Shown in pieces: positions 19,332-28,639 of a stretch of 64,000 nt of DNA. Where the stretch lies: positions 62,001-126,000 of the forward strand of contig JACKDF010000007.1 of NCBI GenBank assembly GCA_020633655.1, in the 5' to 3' direction. The stretch's first letter is position 1. Each line of letters begins with the position of its first letter. The notes under the pieces are model-generated. The model was not told where the DNA came from. It was given only the letters and a program-made list of their open reading frames with translations, and ran no database searches. The position numbers and the translations under genes were made by a program. The DNA is from Deferribacteres bacterium. GTDB lineage: Bacteria > Zhuqueibacterota > Zhuqueibacteria > Zhuqueibacterales > Geothermadaptataceae.

Positions 19332-20681
19332 TTAAAAGTCAATAAACTTCCATTTTCCGCCACGAAAACGCCAAAAATTGAGCACCAATCGCGTGGTCTC
19401 ATCAATCATGTGCACCATCCACAATCCCCAGAGGGAGAGATTAAAAATAAAAACCGAAGCCCAGGTACCACCAATTTCAAAAAAGAGTACGCCAGCAACA
19501 GTTGACCACATGAGCCATTTTAAATCACCGGCACCACGTAAATTACCGATCACGACACCATTTACTGCTTTTGGTATTTGTGTTAAAGCAAAGGCAAGAA
19601 CGACCGTTGAACCCACCTTTAAGACCTGTGGATCGTCAGTGAAAACTTTAATAATCGGCTTTGCGAAATATATTGTAAAAGCAACGATGATGAGAACAAA
19701 TATATAGACGACCCAACCGGTCATTTCGGCCGTCTTCTGTGCAAGTTTCTTTTCCTCTGCACCAAGATTTTTACCCATAAGTGTCATCGCTGCCATACCA
19801 AAACCAAAGTAAAACATGGAAAGAACGGCTTGAATGCGCAAAAATACTTGATGAGCAGCGAGCGTCGTGACCCCAAGCAGTGCAGCATACATTGAAACGA
19901 CGAGCAGCCCGATGGACCAAGCTAATTGTTCTACGGTTGTTGGCAAGCCGGCGTTGAACAACCTTTTAAATGTTTGCCAGTTCGGTGTTGTCAGTTCTCG
20001 AAAAGAAAGAAACAGGGTCATTTTGCGACTGCGCAGCAAATATGTCGTGATAAAAGCACCGATCGAATGCGAAATGCCAACAGCAATCGCTGCCCCGAAA
20101 ACTTCGAGACGCGGTGCACCGAAAAGACCAAATATTAATGTCGGGGCAAGAAGCAGGTTTAGCGTATTGATGGTCAGGTTGATAATCATCGAGTGGATCG
20201 TATCTCCGGAACCACGAATGACACCTACCGCAACAAAATTTGTGATGATTATTGGCGCAAAGAAGGCGACGGTACTCAAATAAGTAACACCGGCATTGCG
20301 GGCTTCACCACTGGCTTCTCGAATGAGCGATAAAAGCCAGGGTGCACCGAAATACCAGGTGAATCCAAGGAGAATACTCAGTATGAAACCCATCATCACT
20401 GTTTGCCCGAGGACGTGATTTGCCTGCCATTTATTGCCGGCTCCCAAATGTCGCGTCAAAATCAGTGATGCTCCGACAATAAAAGTGAGCAGGACTGTCA
20501 TACAAACGACGAGAATTTGAATAGCCATTCCCACGCCGGCAAAGGCAGCAGCACTAATCTGTCCGATGAGAATCGTTTCTATTGTCCACATTATTGTTTG
20601 TGAAGACAAATCGATCACAGCGGGCAAAGAAGTTTTCAGGATAGATTTTAATGGGGACTTTCGTATCAAATGATTTGCCAC
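19332..20681 (-). CDS. MATE family efflux transporter
   Basis: 449 aa, about twelve hydrophobic helices in two similar halves. Marks include PAVIDLSSQTIMWTIETILIG in helix 1, GASLILTRHLGAGN, and in the second half AGLPTTVEQLAWSIG and FGMAAMTLMGKNLGA. MATE proteins export cationic organic compounds using Na+ or H+; the substrate cannot be assigned here. It sits 60 bases after the inositol-phosphate synthase gene and nine bases before tmk. Confidence 0.92.
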   Translation of the reverse strand: MANHLIRKSPLKSILKTSLPAVIDLSSQTIMWTIETILIGQISAAAFAGVGMAIQILVVCMTVLLTFIVGASLILTRHLGAGNKWQANHVLGQTVMMGFILSILLGFTWYFGAPWLLSLIREASGEARNAGVTYLSTVAFFAPIIITNFVAVGVIRGSGDTIHSMIINLTINTLNLLLAPTLIFGLFGAPRLEVFGAAIAVGISHSIGAFITTYLLRSRKMTLFLSFRELTTPNWQTFKRLFNAGLPTTVEQLAWSIGLLVVSMYAALLGVTTLAAHQVFLRIQAVLSMFYFGFGMAAMTLMGKNLGAEEKKLAQKTAEMTGWVVYIFVLIIVAFTIYFAKPIIKVFTDDPQVLKVGSTVVLAFALTQIPKAVNGVVIGNLRGAGDLKWLMWSTVAGVLFFEIGGTWASVFIFNLSLWGLWMVHMIDETTRLVLNFWRFRGGKWKFIDF

Positions 20682-20686
20682 TAAAA

Positions 20687-20736
20687 ATAAATCCCGCTTG
20701 GATCTATATCATTCAATACAAACGGGATATTTCAAA
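20687..20736 (-). terminator. Possible terminator/attenuator after inositol-phosphate synthase gene
   Basis: ATCCCG and CGGGAT arms are separated by about 26 bases and followed leftward by TTTATTTTTAG. The long loop makes it weak; it may only reduce transcription into the MATE gene. Confidence 0.45.
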
Positions 20737-20740
20737 TTTA

Positions 20741-22054
20741 TCAGTCGTAATATTCCAGGCCAAGGTGCGTAATAAGATCTTCACCTTTCAGATGGCGCAG
20801 AGTATTCTTCAGTTTCATCAATTGGATAAAAATATCGTGCTCGGGATACAATTCTTTGGCCACCATTGGGCTTTTGTAGTAGAAGGACAACCATTCCTGA
20901 ATGCCGTACATGCCGGCACGCATCGCAAGGTCAGAAAACAATGCCAGATCGAGAACCAGTGGTGCTGCCAGAATACTATCTCGGCAGAGGAAATCGACTT
21001 TAATTTGCATTGGGTAATTTAACCAGCCGAAAATGTCGATGTTGTCCCAGCCTTCTTTGTTGTCGCCGCGTGGCGGATAATAATTAATACGAACTTTGTG
21101 ATAAAGCTCTTTGTATAAATCGGGGTAGACTTTCGGTTGCAGAATATATTCAAGTACACCTAATTTACTAACTTCTTTGGTTTTGAATGCATCCGGATCA
21201 TCCAAAACTTCACCGTCACGATTTCCTAAAATATTGGTAGAAAACCAACCGGATAATCCGAGCAAACGCGCTTTGAAACCCGGAGCGAGCAGGGTTTTCA
21301 TGAAGGTTTGGCCGGTTTTGAAATCTTTACCACTTATCGGCAGTTTATTTTCTTTTGCCAGCTGTTGAATTGCAGGAAGATCAACAGTGAGGTTAGGGGC
21401 ACCATTTGCGAAAGGTACGCCTTCCTTCATGGCAGCATAAGCGTAAATCATACTTGGGGCGATAGCCGGATCGTTTTCGCGCATGGCTTTTTCAAAGGAT
21501 TCAACCGTGCTGTGCACATCAGAGGCTTGCATAAAAACCTCCGTGCTTCCACACCAGACGATAACCAGGCGGTCGAGCTTGTTTGATGCTTTGAAGTTGC
21601 GGATATCTTCACGCAACTGCTCCGCCAAATCCATCTTGTTTTTGCCTTTTTTCACCCAGGTGCCATTCAGTTTTTTCACATAGGCTGGATCGAAAACGGC
21701 TTTCATTGGTTTGATCGCAGAAAGTTCGTCTTTCATTTGATCCAGAAGGTCTTTTTGTAACACACCGGCATTTAAAGCAGCTTCGTAAACGTTATCTTCA
21801 AAGATATCCCAACCACCGAAGACCAAATCATTCATGTCTGCGAGCGGAACAAAATCTTTTACCAGTGGACTGCGATTTTCTGTTCTTTTTCCCAGTCGAA
21901 TACTTCCCATTTGTGTGAGTGAACCAATGGGTTTTCCAATACCTTTATTAACGGCAATGCACCCAGCAATAAAAGTAGTCGAAACAGCACCCATGCCTGG
22001 TGTTAAAATGCCAAGCTTGCCGGTTGCTGGTTTAATATCTACTCCAGTTTTCAT
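20741..22054 (-). CDS. Inositol-3-phosphate synthase
   Basis: Converts glucose-6-phosphate to inositol-phosphate with an internal NAD redox cycle. 437 aa. The N-terminal nucleotide-binding segment is GKLGILTPGMGAVSTTFIAG; later come WCGSTEVF, SGKDFKTGQTFMKT, NILGNRDGEVL and NYYPPRGDNKEGWDNIDI, recognisable myo-inositol-phosphate synthase blocks. It lies 80 bases after a CDP-alcohol phosphatidyltransferase gene, which suggests that the product is used for phosphatidylinositol-phosphate lipid synthesis. Confidence in the enzyme is high; the lipid end use is inferred. Confidence 0.92.
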   Translation of the reverse strand: MKTGVDIKPATGKLGILTPGMGAVSTTFIAGCIAVNKGIGKPIGSLTQMGSIRLGKRTENRSPLVKDFVPLADMNDLVFGGWDIFEDNVYEAALNAGVLQKDLLDQMKDELSAIKPMKAVFDPAYVKKLNGTWVKKGKNKMDLAEQLREDIRNFKASNKLDRLVIVWCGSTEVFMQASDVHSTVESFEKAMRENDPAIAPSMIYAYAAMKEGVPFANGAPNLTVDLPAIQQLAKENKLPISGKDFKTGQTFMKTLLAPGFKARLLGLSGWFSTNILGNRDGEVLDDPDAFKTKEVSKLGVLEYILQPKVYPDLYKELYHKVRINYYPPRGDNKEGWDNIDIFGWLNYPMQIKVDFLCRDSILAAPLVLDLALFSDLAMRAGMYGIQEWLSFYYKSPMVAKELYPEHDIFIQLMKLKNTLRHLKGEDLITHLGLEYYD

Positions 22055-22134
22055 CCTCTAATACCTTTCATAAGAAGTTTGAAATTTAAATACCGTGCTT
22101 TTATACAAGACGGGACGGTGTTCGAGTTACGGTA

Positions 22135-22803
22135 TTAAACAGACTCTGACTCTATTTCAGATTGTTGCTGCGCCAATTTTTGACGTCTTTCCTGATCCCA
22201 AACGTGATAAAGGCGCTGCATTGCCGTATAATTTGCCATGACAGCAATCAACAGAATTGCCAGAATAAGGATATATTTCTGGAAAATAGCACTGAATCCT
22301 ATATAGACAATGCGTTCAGGGCGTTGCATGTAGCCAACACTGCAATTAAATCCCAACGCTTCTGCCCGAGCCCGTACGTAACTAACCATAACTGAACCGC
22401 CAAGTGCAACGTTCACACCAACAGCGGCTATAAAAGCGACGACTTCATTCATTTCTCCGGTCCATGCCTGGAAAATGAAAAAATAGGCAAGACCAAAAAA
22501 CATAATTACCTCAGCGTAGCGATCCAGAGTTGAATCGTACAATGCCCCAAATTTGGTTTCCCGTTTCGTCGCCCTCGCTACCCGGCCATCGATAATGTCA
22601 AAGGTACCGGACAAAAGAACGAGCGCACCAGCAAACCGCAAATTCCCCTTTGCGAACATGATTGCTGCGATGATACTCACCACAAATCCGATCGATGTAA
22701 AAAAATTTGGATTAAGTTCCAGCTCAATAAAAATGTTGACCAGTGGTTGTGTAAAACGCAAATACCAGTTTTTTAAGCCGTCGGATAAGAAATTAAGTTT
22801 CAT
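22135..22803 (-). CDS. CDP-alcohol phosphatidyltransferase family protein (candidate phosphatidylinositol-phosphate synthase)
   Basis: Integral membrane enzyme, about six helices. The family signature D-G-x2-A-R-x8-G-x3-D-x3-D is present in full as DGRVARATKRETKFGALYDSTLD. It joins an alcohol to a CDP-activated lipid. Being next to inositol-phosphate synthase points to inositol phosphate as the alcohol; glycerol-phosphate or others remain possible. I chose ATG at 22803, which overlaps the rsmI stop by 11 bases, over ATG 22842 or TTG 22845, which have no RBS. About 222 aa. Confidence 0.85.
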   Translation of the reverse strand: MKLNFLSDGLKNWYLRFTQPLVNIFIELELNPNFFTSIGFVVSIIAAIMFAKGNLRFAGALVLLSGTFDIIDGRVARATKRETKFGALYDSTLDRYAEVIMFFGLAYFFIFQAWTGEMNEVVAFIAAVGVNVALGGSVMVSYVRARAEALGFNCSVGYMQRPERIVYIGFSAIFQKYILILAILLIAVMANYTAMQRLYHVWDQERRQKLAQQQSEIESESV

Positions 22804-23524
22804 TTTTTGATTTTCTCTTTTTGGGTTCTGGCTCAGATCCATCAACGATGATGACTATTTCACCTTTTCTCGGTTGTTGCGATAATTCTTCGATTATTTC
22901 CTGCACCGTACCCCGGATAAATTCTTCGAATTTTTTAGTCAATTCTCGCGCGATCACTAAATTTCGATTTCCCCAGTACTCGCCGATGTCCTTCACTGTT
23001 TTTAAAATGCGGTGTGGAGATTCATAAAGGATGATGGTTCGCTCTTCATTTTTTAATTTTTCAAAAAAAGATTTTCTTCCTTTTTTTACCGGTGGAAAAC
23101 CTTCAAAAACAAAACGGTGAAGCGGAAGTCCTGAGGCGATCAAAGCAGGTACAAACGCTGTCGCTCCCGGAATGGGTACTATAGGAACCATAGCTTCAAT
23201 AGCCGCCTTAATCAAAGAAAAACCCGGATCAGAAATTCCGGGAGTGCCTGCATCTGTTATAAGTCCAACATTTTTTCCGTTCTGAAGATCACGTAGAAGA
23301 ATCGGGAGTTGCTTTTCCTTATTAAAATCATGAAAACTGCAGAGTTTTGTTTTAATTTGGTAGTGCTTTAAAAGTAATCCACTGTGGCGAGTATCTTCTG
23401 CTGCGACAACATCCATACTTTGCAGTGTTTCTACAGCTCGGAAGGTGATATCCATGAGATTACCTATTGGTGTGCTGATAATATAGAGCGTACCTTTAGT
23501 CGTTTCTGAATTCGTTTTACACAC
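22793..23524 (-). CDS. rsmI: 16S rRNA (cytidine-2'-O)-methyltransferase RsmI
   Basis: Methylates the ribose of C1402 in 16S rRNA using SAM. Family blocks: GTLYIISTPIGNLMDITFRA, AAEDTRHSGLLL, LITDAGTPGISDPG, PIPGATAFVPALIASGLP, RFVFEGFPP, and YESPHRI. The start is uncertain: the only in-frame ATG, at 23653, would add about 43 residues that look unlike the family. I use GTG at 23524, which puts the first conserved block about ten residues in, as in other RsmI proteins; its RBS is weak. The stop overlaps the phosphatidyltransferase start. Confidence 0.93.
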   Translation of the reverse strand: MCKTNSETTKGTLYIISTPIGNLMDITFRAVETLQSMDVVAAEDTRHSGLLLKHYQIKTKLCSFHDFNKEKQLPILLRDLQNGKNVGLITDAGTPGISDPGFSLIKAAIEAMVPIVPIPGATAFVPALIASGLPLHRFVFEGFPPVKKGRKSFFEKLKNEERTIILYESPHRILKTVKDIGEYWGNRNLVIARELTKKFEEFIRGTVQEIIEELSQQPRKGEIVIIVDGSEPEPKKRKSKNET

Positions 23525-23825
23525 CTGCGTTTTTAATATCCCACTCTTTTTTTCAGGGTGGAGTTTTAAATTATGAGCTAACCAGCACCTGAATCTGTAA
23601 AAACAGAATCGATGATAATAACGATTTCGACCTAAAAAGTCAAGGCGAAACAATGGAAGTAAATGCCAGGGAGAGAATTCCAGTTTGGTCTTGCTTTGGC
23701 TGTAATCCCGTCAAAATTATTCAAAAATTAGTGCCATAAACATTGCTTTTTATTTTGTAATTCTTATCATTGCACAAGTTTAATTCGTTGGTTGAAGTTC
23801 GAAATTATAATTGGAAAGGCTATCC

Positions 23826-25358
23826 ATGGATTTCTTGAAAACTCTTGGAGTCAAAGAAAAAAATTTTGGTTCGTCTACGGGTTTGGAATGGGGGGCAAGT
23901 ACAGATCAGGGTGAACTTAAAAGTGTGTCCCCGGTTACCGGAGAGTTGATTGGTTCTGTTTATCTGGCTTCAGAAGCAGATTATGAGAATGTCATCGCAA
24001 AAGCGCAGAGCGCATTTCATGTTTGGCGGCAAATGCCTGGCCCAAAGCGTGGTGAAATAGTACGCCAGCTGGGCATGAAGTTCCGTGAATATAAAGATCC
24101 TCTTGGCCATCTCGTCTCCTTTGAAATGGGTAAATCGCTGCAGGAAGGGCTGGGCGAGGTGCAGGAAATGATCGATATTTGTGATCTCGCCGTTGGTCAG
24201 TCCCGGCAGATGTATGGATTCACCATGCATTCCGAAAGACCGGAGCACCGTATGTACGACCAATATCATCCCCTCGGTATCGTTACGACGGTTTCCGCAT
24301 TTAATTTTCCTGTTGCGGTGTGGTCGTGGAATGCCACGCTTGCGGCTGTGTGTGGTAATGTCAATTTGTGGAAACCTTCCTCGAAGGTGCCGCTATCAGC
24401 TATTGCAGTTCAAAATCTTGTACAGGAAGTTTTAAAAGAAAACGACCTGCCTGAAGGTATCTTCAATTTGATGATTGGGCGCGGTTCGACAATTGGTGAA
24501 AAGATGCTGCATGACAAACGAATCCCGCTGATTTCAATTACGGGCTCAACGCGCGTGGGGCAGCATGCAGCAAAAATTATTGCTGGACGCTTTGGCAAGA
24601 GCATCCTTGAATTGGGTGGAAACAATGCCATCATCCTCACGGAAAACGCCAATCTGAAACTGGCGGTACCTGCAATCGTGTTTGGTGCTGTTGGAACCGC
24701 AGGCCAGCGCTGCACGTCAACACGCCGGATCATTGTTCATGAATCGATATATAAAAAAGTGAAATCCGCCCTAACCAAAGCGTATAGCGGCATGAAAATT
24801 GGCTCACCAATGGAAGCCAGCAACCATATGGGACCGCTTATTGATCGTGATGCTGTGAATATGTATTTGGATGCAGTAAAAGCTGTTGAAGAGCAGGGCG
24901 GTAAAATAATATGCGGTGGAGAGGTACTTTCCGGGAAAGGTTATGAGTCAGGCTGTTATGTGACGCCCGCCATCGCAGAAGTGGAAAATCACTACGCAAT
25001 TGTGCAGGAAGAAACATTCGCACCGTTGCTTTACCTGATTAAATATGAAGGCGATGTATCCAATGCGATAGCACTGCACAATGACGTTGTACAAGGATTG
25101 TCGTCGGCAATATTTACAGATAATTTGCAGGAAGCAGAGCAGTTCCTCTCCTGTCGTGGCTCCGATTGCGGTATCGCTAATGTGAATATTGGGACCTCCG
25201 GTGCGGAAATTGGTGGTGCGTTTGGTGGTGAGAAAGAAACAGGCGGCGGACGCGAATCCGGCTCTGATGCATGGAAAGCTTATATGCGCCGGCAAACAAA
25301 CACCATAAATTATGGAACAGAATTGCCGCTCGCTCAGGGCATTAAGTTTGATATCTAA
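23826..25358 (+). CDS. ALDH7-type aldehyde dehydrogenase (aminoadipate-semialdehyde/piperideine-6-carboxylate dehydrogenase-like)
   Basis: 510 aa NAD-dependent dehydrogenase. The start ATG at 23826 follows GGAAAGG at seven bases; a TTG at 23811 is rejected. Marks: FNFPVAVWSWNATLA and LWKPSSKVPLSA for cofactor binding, ITGSTRVG, the general-base Glu in ILELGGNNAI, and the catalytic Cys in GTAGQRCTSTRR. ELGGNNAI with TAGQRCTSTRR is the pattern of the ALDH7/antiquitin (AmaB) branch acting on lysine-derived semialdehyde. It stands alone with its own terminator; no lysine genes are adjacent, so the substrate is tentative. Confidence 0.93.
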   Translation: MDFLKTLGVKEKNFGSSTGLEWGASTDQGELKSVSPVTGELIGSVYLASEADYENVIAKAQSAFHVWRQMPGPKRGEIVRQLGMKFREYKDPLGHLVSFEMGKSLQEGLGEVQEMIDICDLAVGQSRQMYGFTMHSERPEHRMYDQYHPLGIVTTVSAFNFPVAVWSWNATLAAVCGNVNLWKPSSKVPLSAIAVQNLVQEVLKENDLPEGIFNLMIGRGSTIGEKMLHDKRIPLISITGSTRVGQHAAKIIAGRFGKSILELGGNNAIILTENANLKLAVPAIVFGAVGTAGQRCTSTRRIIVHESIYKKVKSALTKAYSGMKIGSPMEASNHMGPLIDRDAVNMYLDAVKAVEEQGGKIICGGEVLSGKGYESGCYVTPAIAEVENHYAIVQEETFAPLLYLIKYEGDVSNAIALHNDVVQGLSSAIFTDNLQEAEQFLSCRGSDCGIANVNIGTSGAEIGGAFGGEKETGGGRESGSDAWKAYMRRQTNTINYGTELPLAQGIKFDI

Positions 25359-25365
25359 ATAAAAA

Positions 25366-25399
25366 AAACCTGGCATAATTTTGTGCCAGGCTTTTTTTT
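25366..25399 (+). terminator. Rho-independent terminator after the ALDH7-type gene
   Basis: CCTGGCA (25369-25375) pairs with TGCCAGG (25384-25390), loop TAATTTTG, followed by C and a run of eight T. Confidence 0.92.
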
Positions 25400-25766
25400 C
25401 CAAAACTGCCTGTACTTATTTATACATTTATAACCTGATTGATGTTTCCTCAGTATCCGGTGCCTTATTACCCTTCAAAAAAATCCTATTTTCATCAACC
25501 CAGCATTCGCTTTTTCATTTCATTTTATTCCCCAGCTTTATCTGCCATAACTTGTTTATCACAAAATATTTATTCATTTCTTTTTGAATACGGACGAAAT
25601 ATGAAGTGAATTGCCGCAGGATTTTATACTCAAAACTCCCTCGATTAGGGTTAATCCTGGGCTGATGCCATTATGGGGGTTATAATATCGATTTTAGAGT
25701 GCATTCAGGATTGCCAGTTTTCAGTTAATCACTGAATCCATTACAAAAATAAGCAGGAATCTTATC
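25400..25766. other. Intergenic leader of the porin/kinase locus
   Basis: About 370 AT-rich bases before the first porin gene, with no supported ORF. It should contain the promoter of the six-gene locus. AGGATT near 25618 and AATCCT near 25653 could pair, but I recognise no riboswitch class. Confidence 0.4.
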
Positions 25767-26909
25767 ATGAATTCATCAAATTTGAAGCGCCTGTTTCTGT
25801 GGTTGCCTTTTCTTCTTCCATCCACAATGTGTTTCGCACAATCCTCATTAAGCATTCATGGATATTTAACACAGGCCTATGCGTTTAGTCGGCATCATCA
25901 AATTTTCGGTATACCCGAGAATGGTACCAGTGATTATCGCAACATGGCATTGCAATTTCGTTACGATCAAAACAATAAAAATATCGTTGTGATTCAGCTG
26001 AGTCATAAACGCGTTGGCTTAAGTCCGGTTATGTCAATGGAAGAAGAAATAGAATTGGATTGGGCATTTTACCAGCGGAAATTCGGTGAATCTGCTGCAA
26101 TAAAAATTGGGAAAATTCAATTGCCCTGGGGAATCTATAGTGAAATACGCGATGTGGGTATTTTATTGCCATTTTATCAAGTGCCCTATGGGACATACCA
26201 GGATGGAAATTATGTGAGTGAAGCCGTAGATGGAATATCATTCTGGTATTCTTTTAACCGATTTTCCTCCTGGGAATACACTATCGAAGCTTACGCAGGG
26301 CAGTGGACGTGGGTGGAGTGGATTAACACCTTAAACCCCATGACAAACGAAGGTTTTACCCTGACCGAAACCGCGAAAATTGAAAATGCCTTTGGTGCAC
26401 AAAACTGGCTCTATACCCCAATGGACGGATTACGATTGGGTTTTGGTGTTTATCATGGCAATGCGAGTGGTGGGATTCACTTTACTAAAAATGGTGTGCT
26501 CGGAGAGACGTCCTTAACTGTGTTCAATTTTTCGTTAGATGCAACTTTTCCTGGTTCTTTTGTTCGGGTTGAGACAGGAAAATACTTTCTGCACTTAAGA
26601 AAGATCAGCTCAAGTAATTTATCAGCCCAAATAGGCAAGAACCTCTTCTCAAACTTCAGCGTCTGCGGCCAATATGGTTTTTTTAAATTTCTTAAAATTC
26701 CGTCCTACATATATAATAGTCCGGATGAAGTTACTTACTTTAATGAATCAGCGGTAAGCCTTAAATACAGCATGACGAATAATACAGTGCTAAAATTAGA
26801 ATCTCATTGGACAAAGAGCTTTCTCGCAGAAGATAAACTCCTCGTGGATTTATCAGAAGCACCGTCAAAGTCGCAGTATGTAATATTTAGTTTTTCCACG
26901 AGTTTCTAA
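25767..26909 (+). CDS. Porin-like outer-membrane protein, first paralogue
   Basis: 380 aa with a signal peptide (LFLWLPFLLPSTMCFAQ, cleavage after the Ala-Gln region) and an outer-membrane barrel pattern ending in aromatic FSFSTSF, as expected for BAM recognition. Characteristic segments are GTSDYRNMALQFRYD, VVIQLSHKRVG, IKIGKIQLPWGIYSEIRDVG and ILLPFYQVP, shared with the gene at 27451. The KIGK-PWGIY-RDVG block resembles porins of the phosphate-selective/OprO-like type, but specificity is not shown. It is the first of six same-strand genes leading to two histidine kinases. Confidence 0.75.
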   Translation: MNSSNLKRLFLWLPFLLPSTMCFAQSSLSIHGYLTQAYAFSRHHQIFGIPENGTSDYRNMALQFRYDQNNKNIVVIQLSHKRVGLSPVMSMEEEIELDWAFYQRKFGESAAIKIGKIQLPWGIYSEIRDVGILLPFYQVPYGTYQDGNYVSEAVDGISFWYSFNRFSSWEYTIEAYAGQWTWVEWINTLNPMTNEGFTLTETAKIENAFGAQNWLYTPMDGLRLGFGVYHGNASGGIHFTKNGVLGETSLTVFNFSLDATFPGSFVRVETGKYFLHLRKISSSNLSAQIGKNLFSNFSVCGQYGFFKFLKIPSYIYNSPDEVTYFNESAVSLKYSMTNNTVLKLESHWTKSFLAEDKLLVDLSEAPSKSQYVIFSFSTSF

Positions 26910-26930
26910 TCCTAAGAATTTGGATGAAAA

Positions 26931-27377
26931 ATGGTAAAGAAATTCAATTTAATAATACTTGCCATTGGGCTTATAATTCAGCTTTCCTATGTGGATGCAC
27001 AGGAAAAGGAGAAATTTAAAATAATTGTTCATGAGTCCAACAGCATCACGAAGCTTTCCAGGAAAAAACTTTCCCGCATTTTTTTGAAAAAAGAAGGCCA
27101 ATGGAAAAATGGGGAAAAAATAACGGCGGTCGATTTGGTTGAGAATTCTGAAATTCGGGAAGCCTTTTCCAGAGAAATTCATGGCAAAAATGTCAGCTCT
27201 ATCAAGGCGTACTGGCAAAAACAAATTTTTACAGGGCGTGATGTACCGCTACCCGAAAAACTTACGGAAGAGGAGGTCATTCGCTATGTACAGGAAAATG
27301 ACGGGGCAATAGGTTATGTGGCCAGCGCCACCCCGATTGAAAAATATCACGTAAAAGTTCTCGGGCTGGAAGATTGA
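26931..27377 (+). CDS. Small phosphate-binding-protein-like (PBP-like) periplasmic protein
   Basis: 148 aa with a signal peptide (NLIILAIGLIIQLSYVDAQ). The segment KLSRKKLSRIFLKKEGQWKNG, with later GRDVPLPEKL and NDGAIGYVASA, matches the short single-lobe relatives of PstS-type phosphate-binding proteins. It lacks the length of a transport-type binding protein and no ABC permease genes are near. It is sandwiched between two paralogous porin genes and upstream of a periplasm-facing histidine kinase, so a sensory or ligand-presenting role is a reasonable inference. Starts 21 bases after the first porin. Confidence 0.8.
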   Translation: MVKKFNLIILAIGLIIQLSYVDAQEKEKFKIIVHESNSITKLSRKKLSRIFLKKEGQWKNGEKITAVDLVENSEIREAFSREIHGKNVSSIKAYWQKQIFTGRDVPLPEKLTEEEVIRYVQENDGAIGYVASATPIEKYHVKVLGLED

Positions 27378-27450
27378 ACTGTTCTTCGATTGGAAAAATC
27401 ACAAAGCGCGATAGAGTCGGCATTGTACTTAATCTCTTGAAGGTTAATTA

Positions 27451-28611
27451 ATGAGTAAAACGAATAAATGGCTCCATTTCATTTGTGGTGCACAACTGCT
27501 TGTACCGGCCTTTGTTTTCGCGCAATCCGGTTTAAATATACACGGGCACTTGATGCAAGCTTTTGCTATCAGTGATAAACATCAGGTTTATGGAATTCCC
27601 ACAAGCGGCACGACAGATTACCGTAATCTGGCCCTGCAAATTCGCTATGATTCGAAATTGAACAGCAGTTTTGTCGTGCAACTCAGCCATAAGCGATTGG
27701 GCGGCAGCCCGTATATGCAGGTTGAACCGAATGTTGCCTTTGATTGGGGATTTTATGAATATAAAATTTCGGACGAAAGTGCGGTACGAATTGGAAAAAT
27801 CTTGTATCCATTGGGGATATACAACGAACTGCGCGATGTCGGAATTTTGCTACCGTTTTATCGTGTTCCCTCCACTGTATATGGTGAAAGAGGCCATACC
27901 AGTGAAACGATTGATGGATTTTCTTACTCCCATACCTTTCGTAAAAATGCACGCTGGGAGATGAATCTTAGTGTTTTTGGCGGGCATTGGAGTATGCTCG
28001 AAATGGCGACATTTTCGAATCCCTACACCGGCGAAGATATGCAAATTATCGAAGAAGCCCGTTCTGAAAATGGACTTGGGACGCAGCTATGGCTGATGAC
28101 ACCTCTCGAGGGACTGCGGTTTGGGAGCGGTATCGTTCGTTCCCATCTCAGTGGAGGTATTAATTTTAACGAAAACTATGGTGGGAAAGAAAGAGATATC
28201 TGGGGTCAGAATTATTCAATGGATTGCGAACTGGAACGAGTATCCCTAAAAACCGAGTATGTGCGTTACGATTTAAACGGAATGGATTTTAATATCGGAG
28301 GCGCTTACGTGCAGGCTGGATTTGTCTGGACTGAAAAATTACGTACGTTTGCCAAGTGGGAGTCGTCTTTTTTGAACGCAATGCCTGTCCCCCCACCCTT
28401 TATCATGGCAGTAGGTTCCAATAAAATGGATTTAACAAACAACAACGATACATCTTTGGGATTTAATTATTCGTTCGCGCAAAACATTGTTTTTAAGTTC
28501 GAAATCCATTGGTATGAAGGATTTAACATTGAAGAAAAATCAGTGAACTTGTTTGTTGAAGAGCCCTATCGAACACGTTTTTCAATTATAAGTTTCGCCA
28601 CCGGTTTTTAA
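27451..28611 (+). CDS. Porin-like outer-membrane protein, second paralogue
   Basis: 386 aa, signal peptide ending near VFAQ, clear paralogue of the protein at 25767: GTTDYRNLALQIRYD, VVQLSHKRLGGSP, VRIGKILYPLGIYNELRDVG, ILLPFYRVP are matched block for block. The C-terminus FSIISFATGF is a typical barrel end. The first of these two porins and the small binding-like protein precede it closely, and the histidine kinase gene starts 28 bases after. The duplication suggests two channels with different ligand preference or expression. Confidence 0.75.
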   Translation: MSKTNKWLHFICGAQLLVPAFVFAQSGLNIHGHLMQAFAISDKHQVYGIPTSGTTDYRNLALQIRYDSKLNSSFVVQLSHKRLGGSPYMQVEPNVAFDWGFYEYKISDESAVRIGKILYPLGIYNELRDVGILLPFYRVPSTVYGERGHTSETIDGFSYSHTFRKNARWEMNLSVFGGHWSMLEMATFSNPYTGEDMQIIEEARSENGLGTQLWLMTPLEGLRFGSGIVRSHLSGGINFNENYGGKERDIWGQNYSMDCELERVSLKTEYVRYDLNGMDFNIGGAYVQAGFVWTEKLRTFAKWESSFLNAMPVPPPFIMAVGSNKMDLTNNNDTSLGFNYSFAQNIVFKFEIHWYEGFNIEEKSVNLFVEEPYRTRFSIISFATGF

Positions 28612-28639
28612 TAGTTGGGTTAAAAAGGCTGTTGACTAC

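Noticed and set aside
23525..23653. 43-residue N-terminal extension of RsmI from ATG 23653
   Set aside because: The residues do not resemble the family, which normally begins about ten residues before the GTLYII block. Start codon choice remains uncertain.
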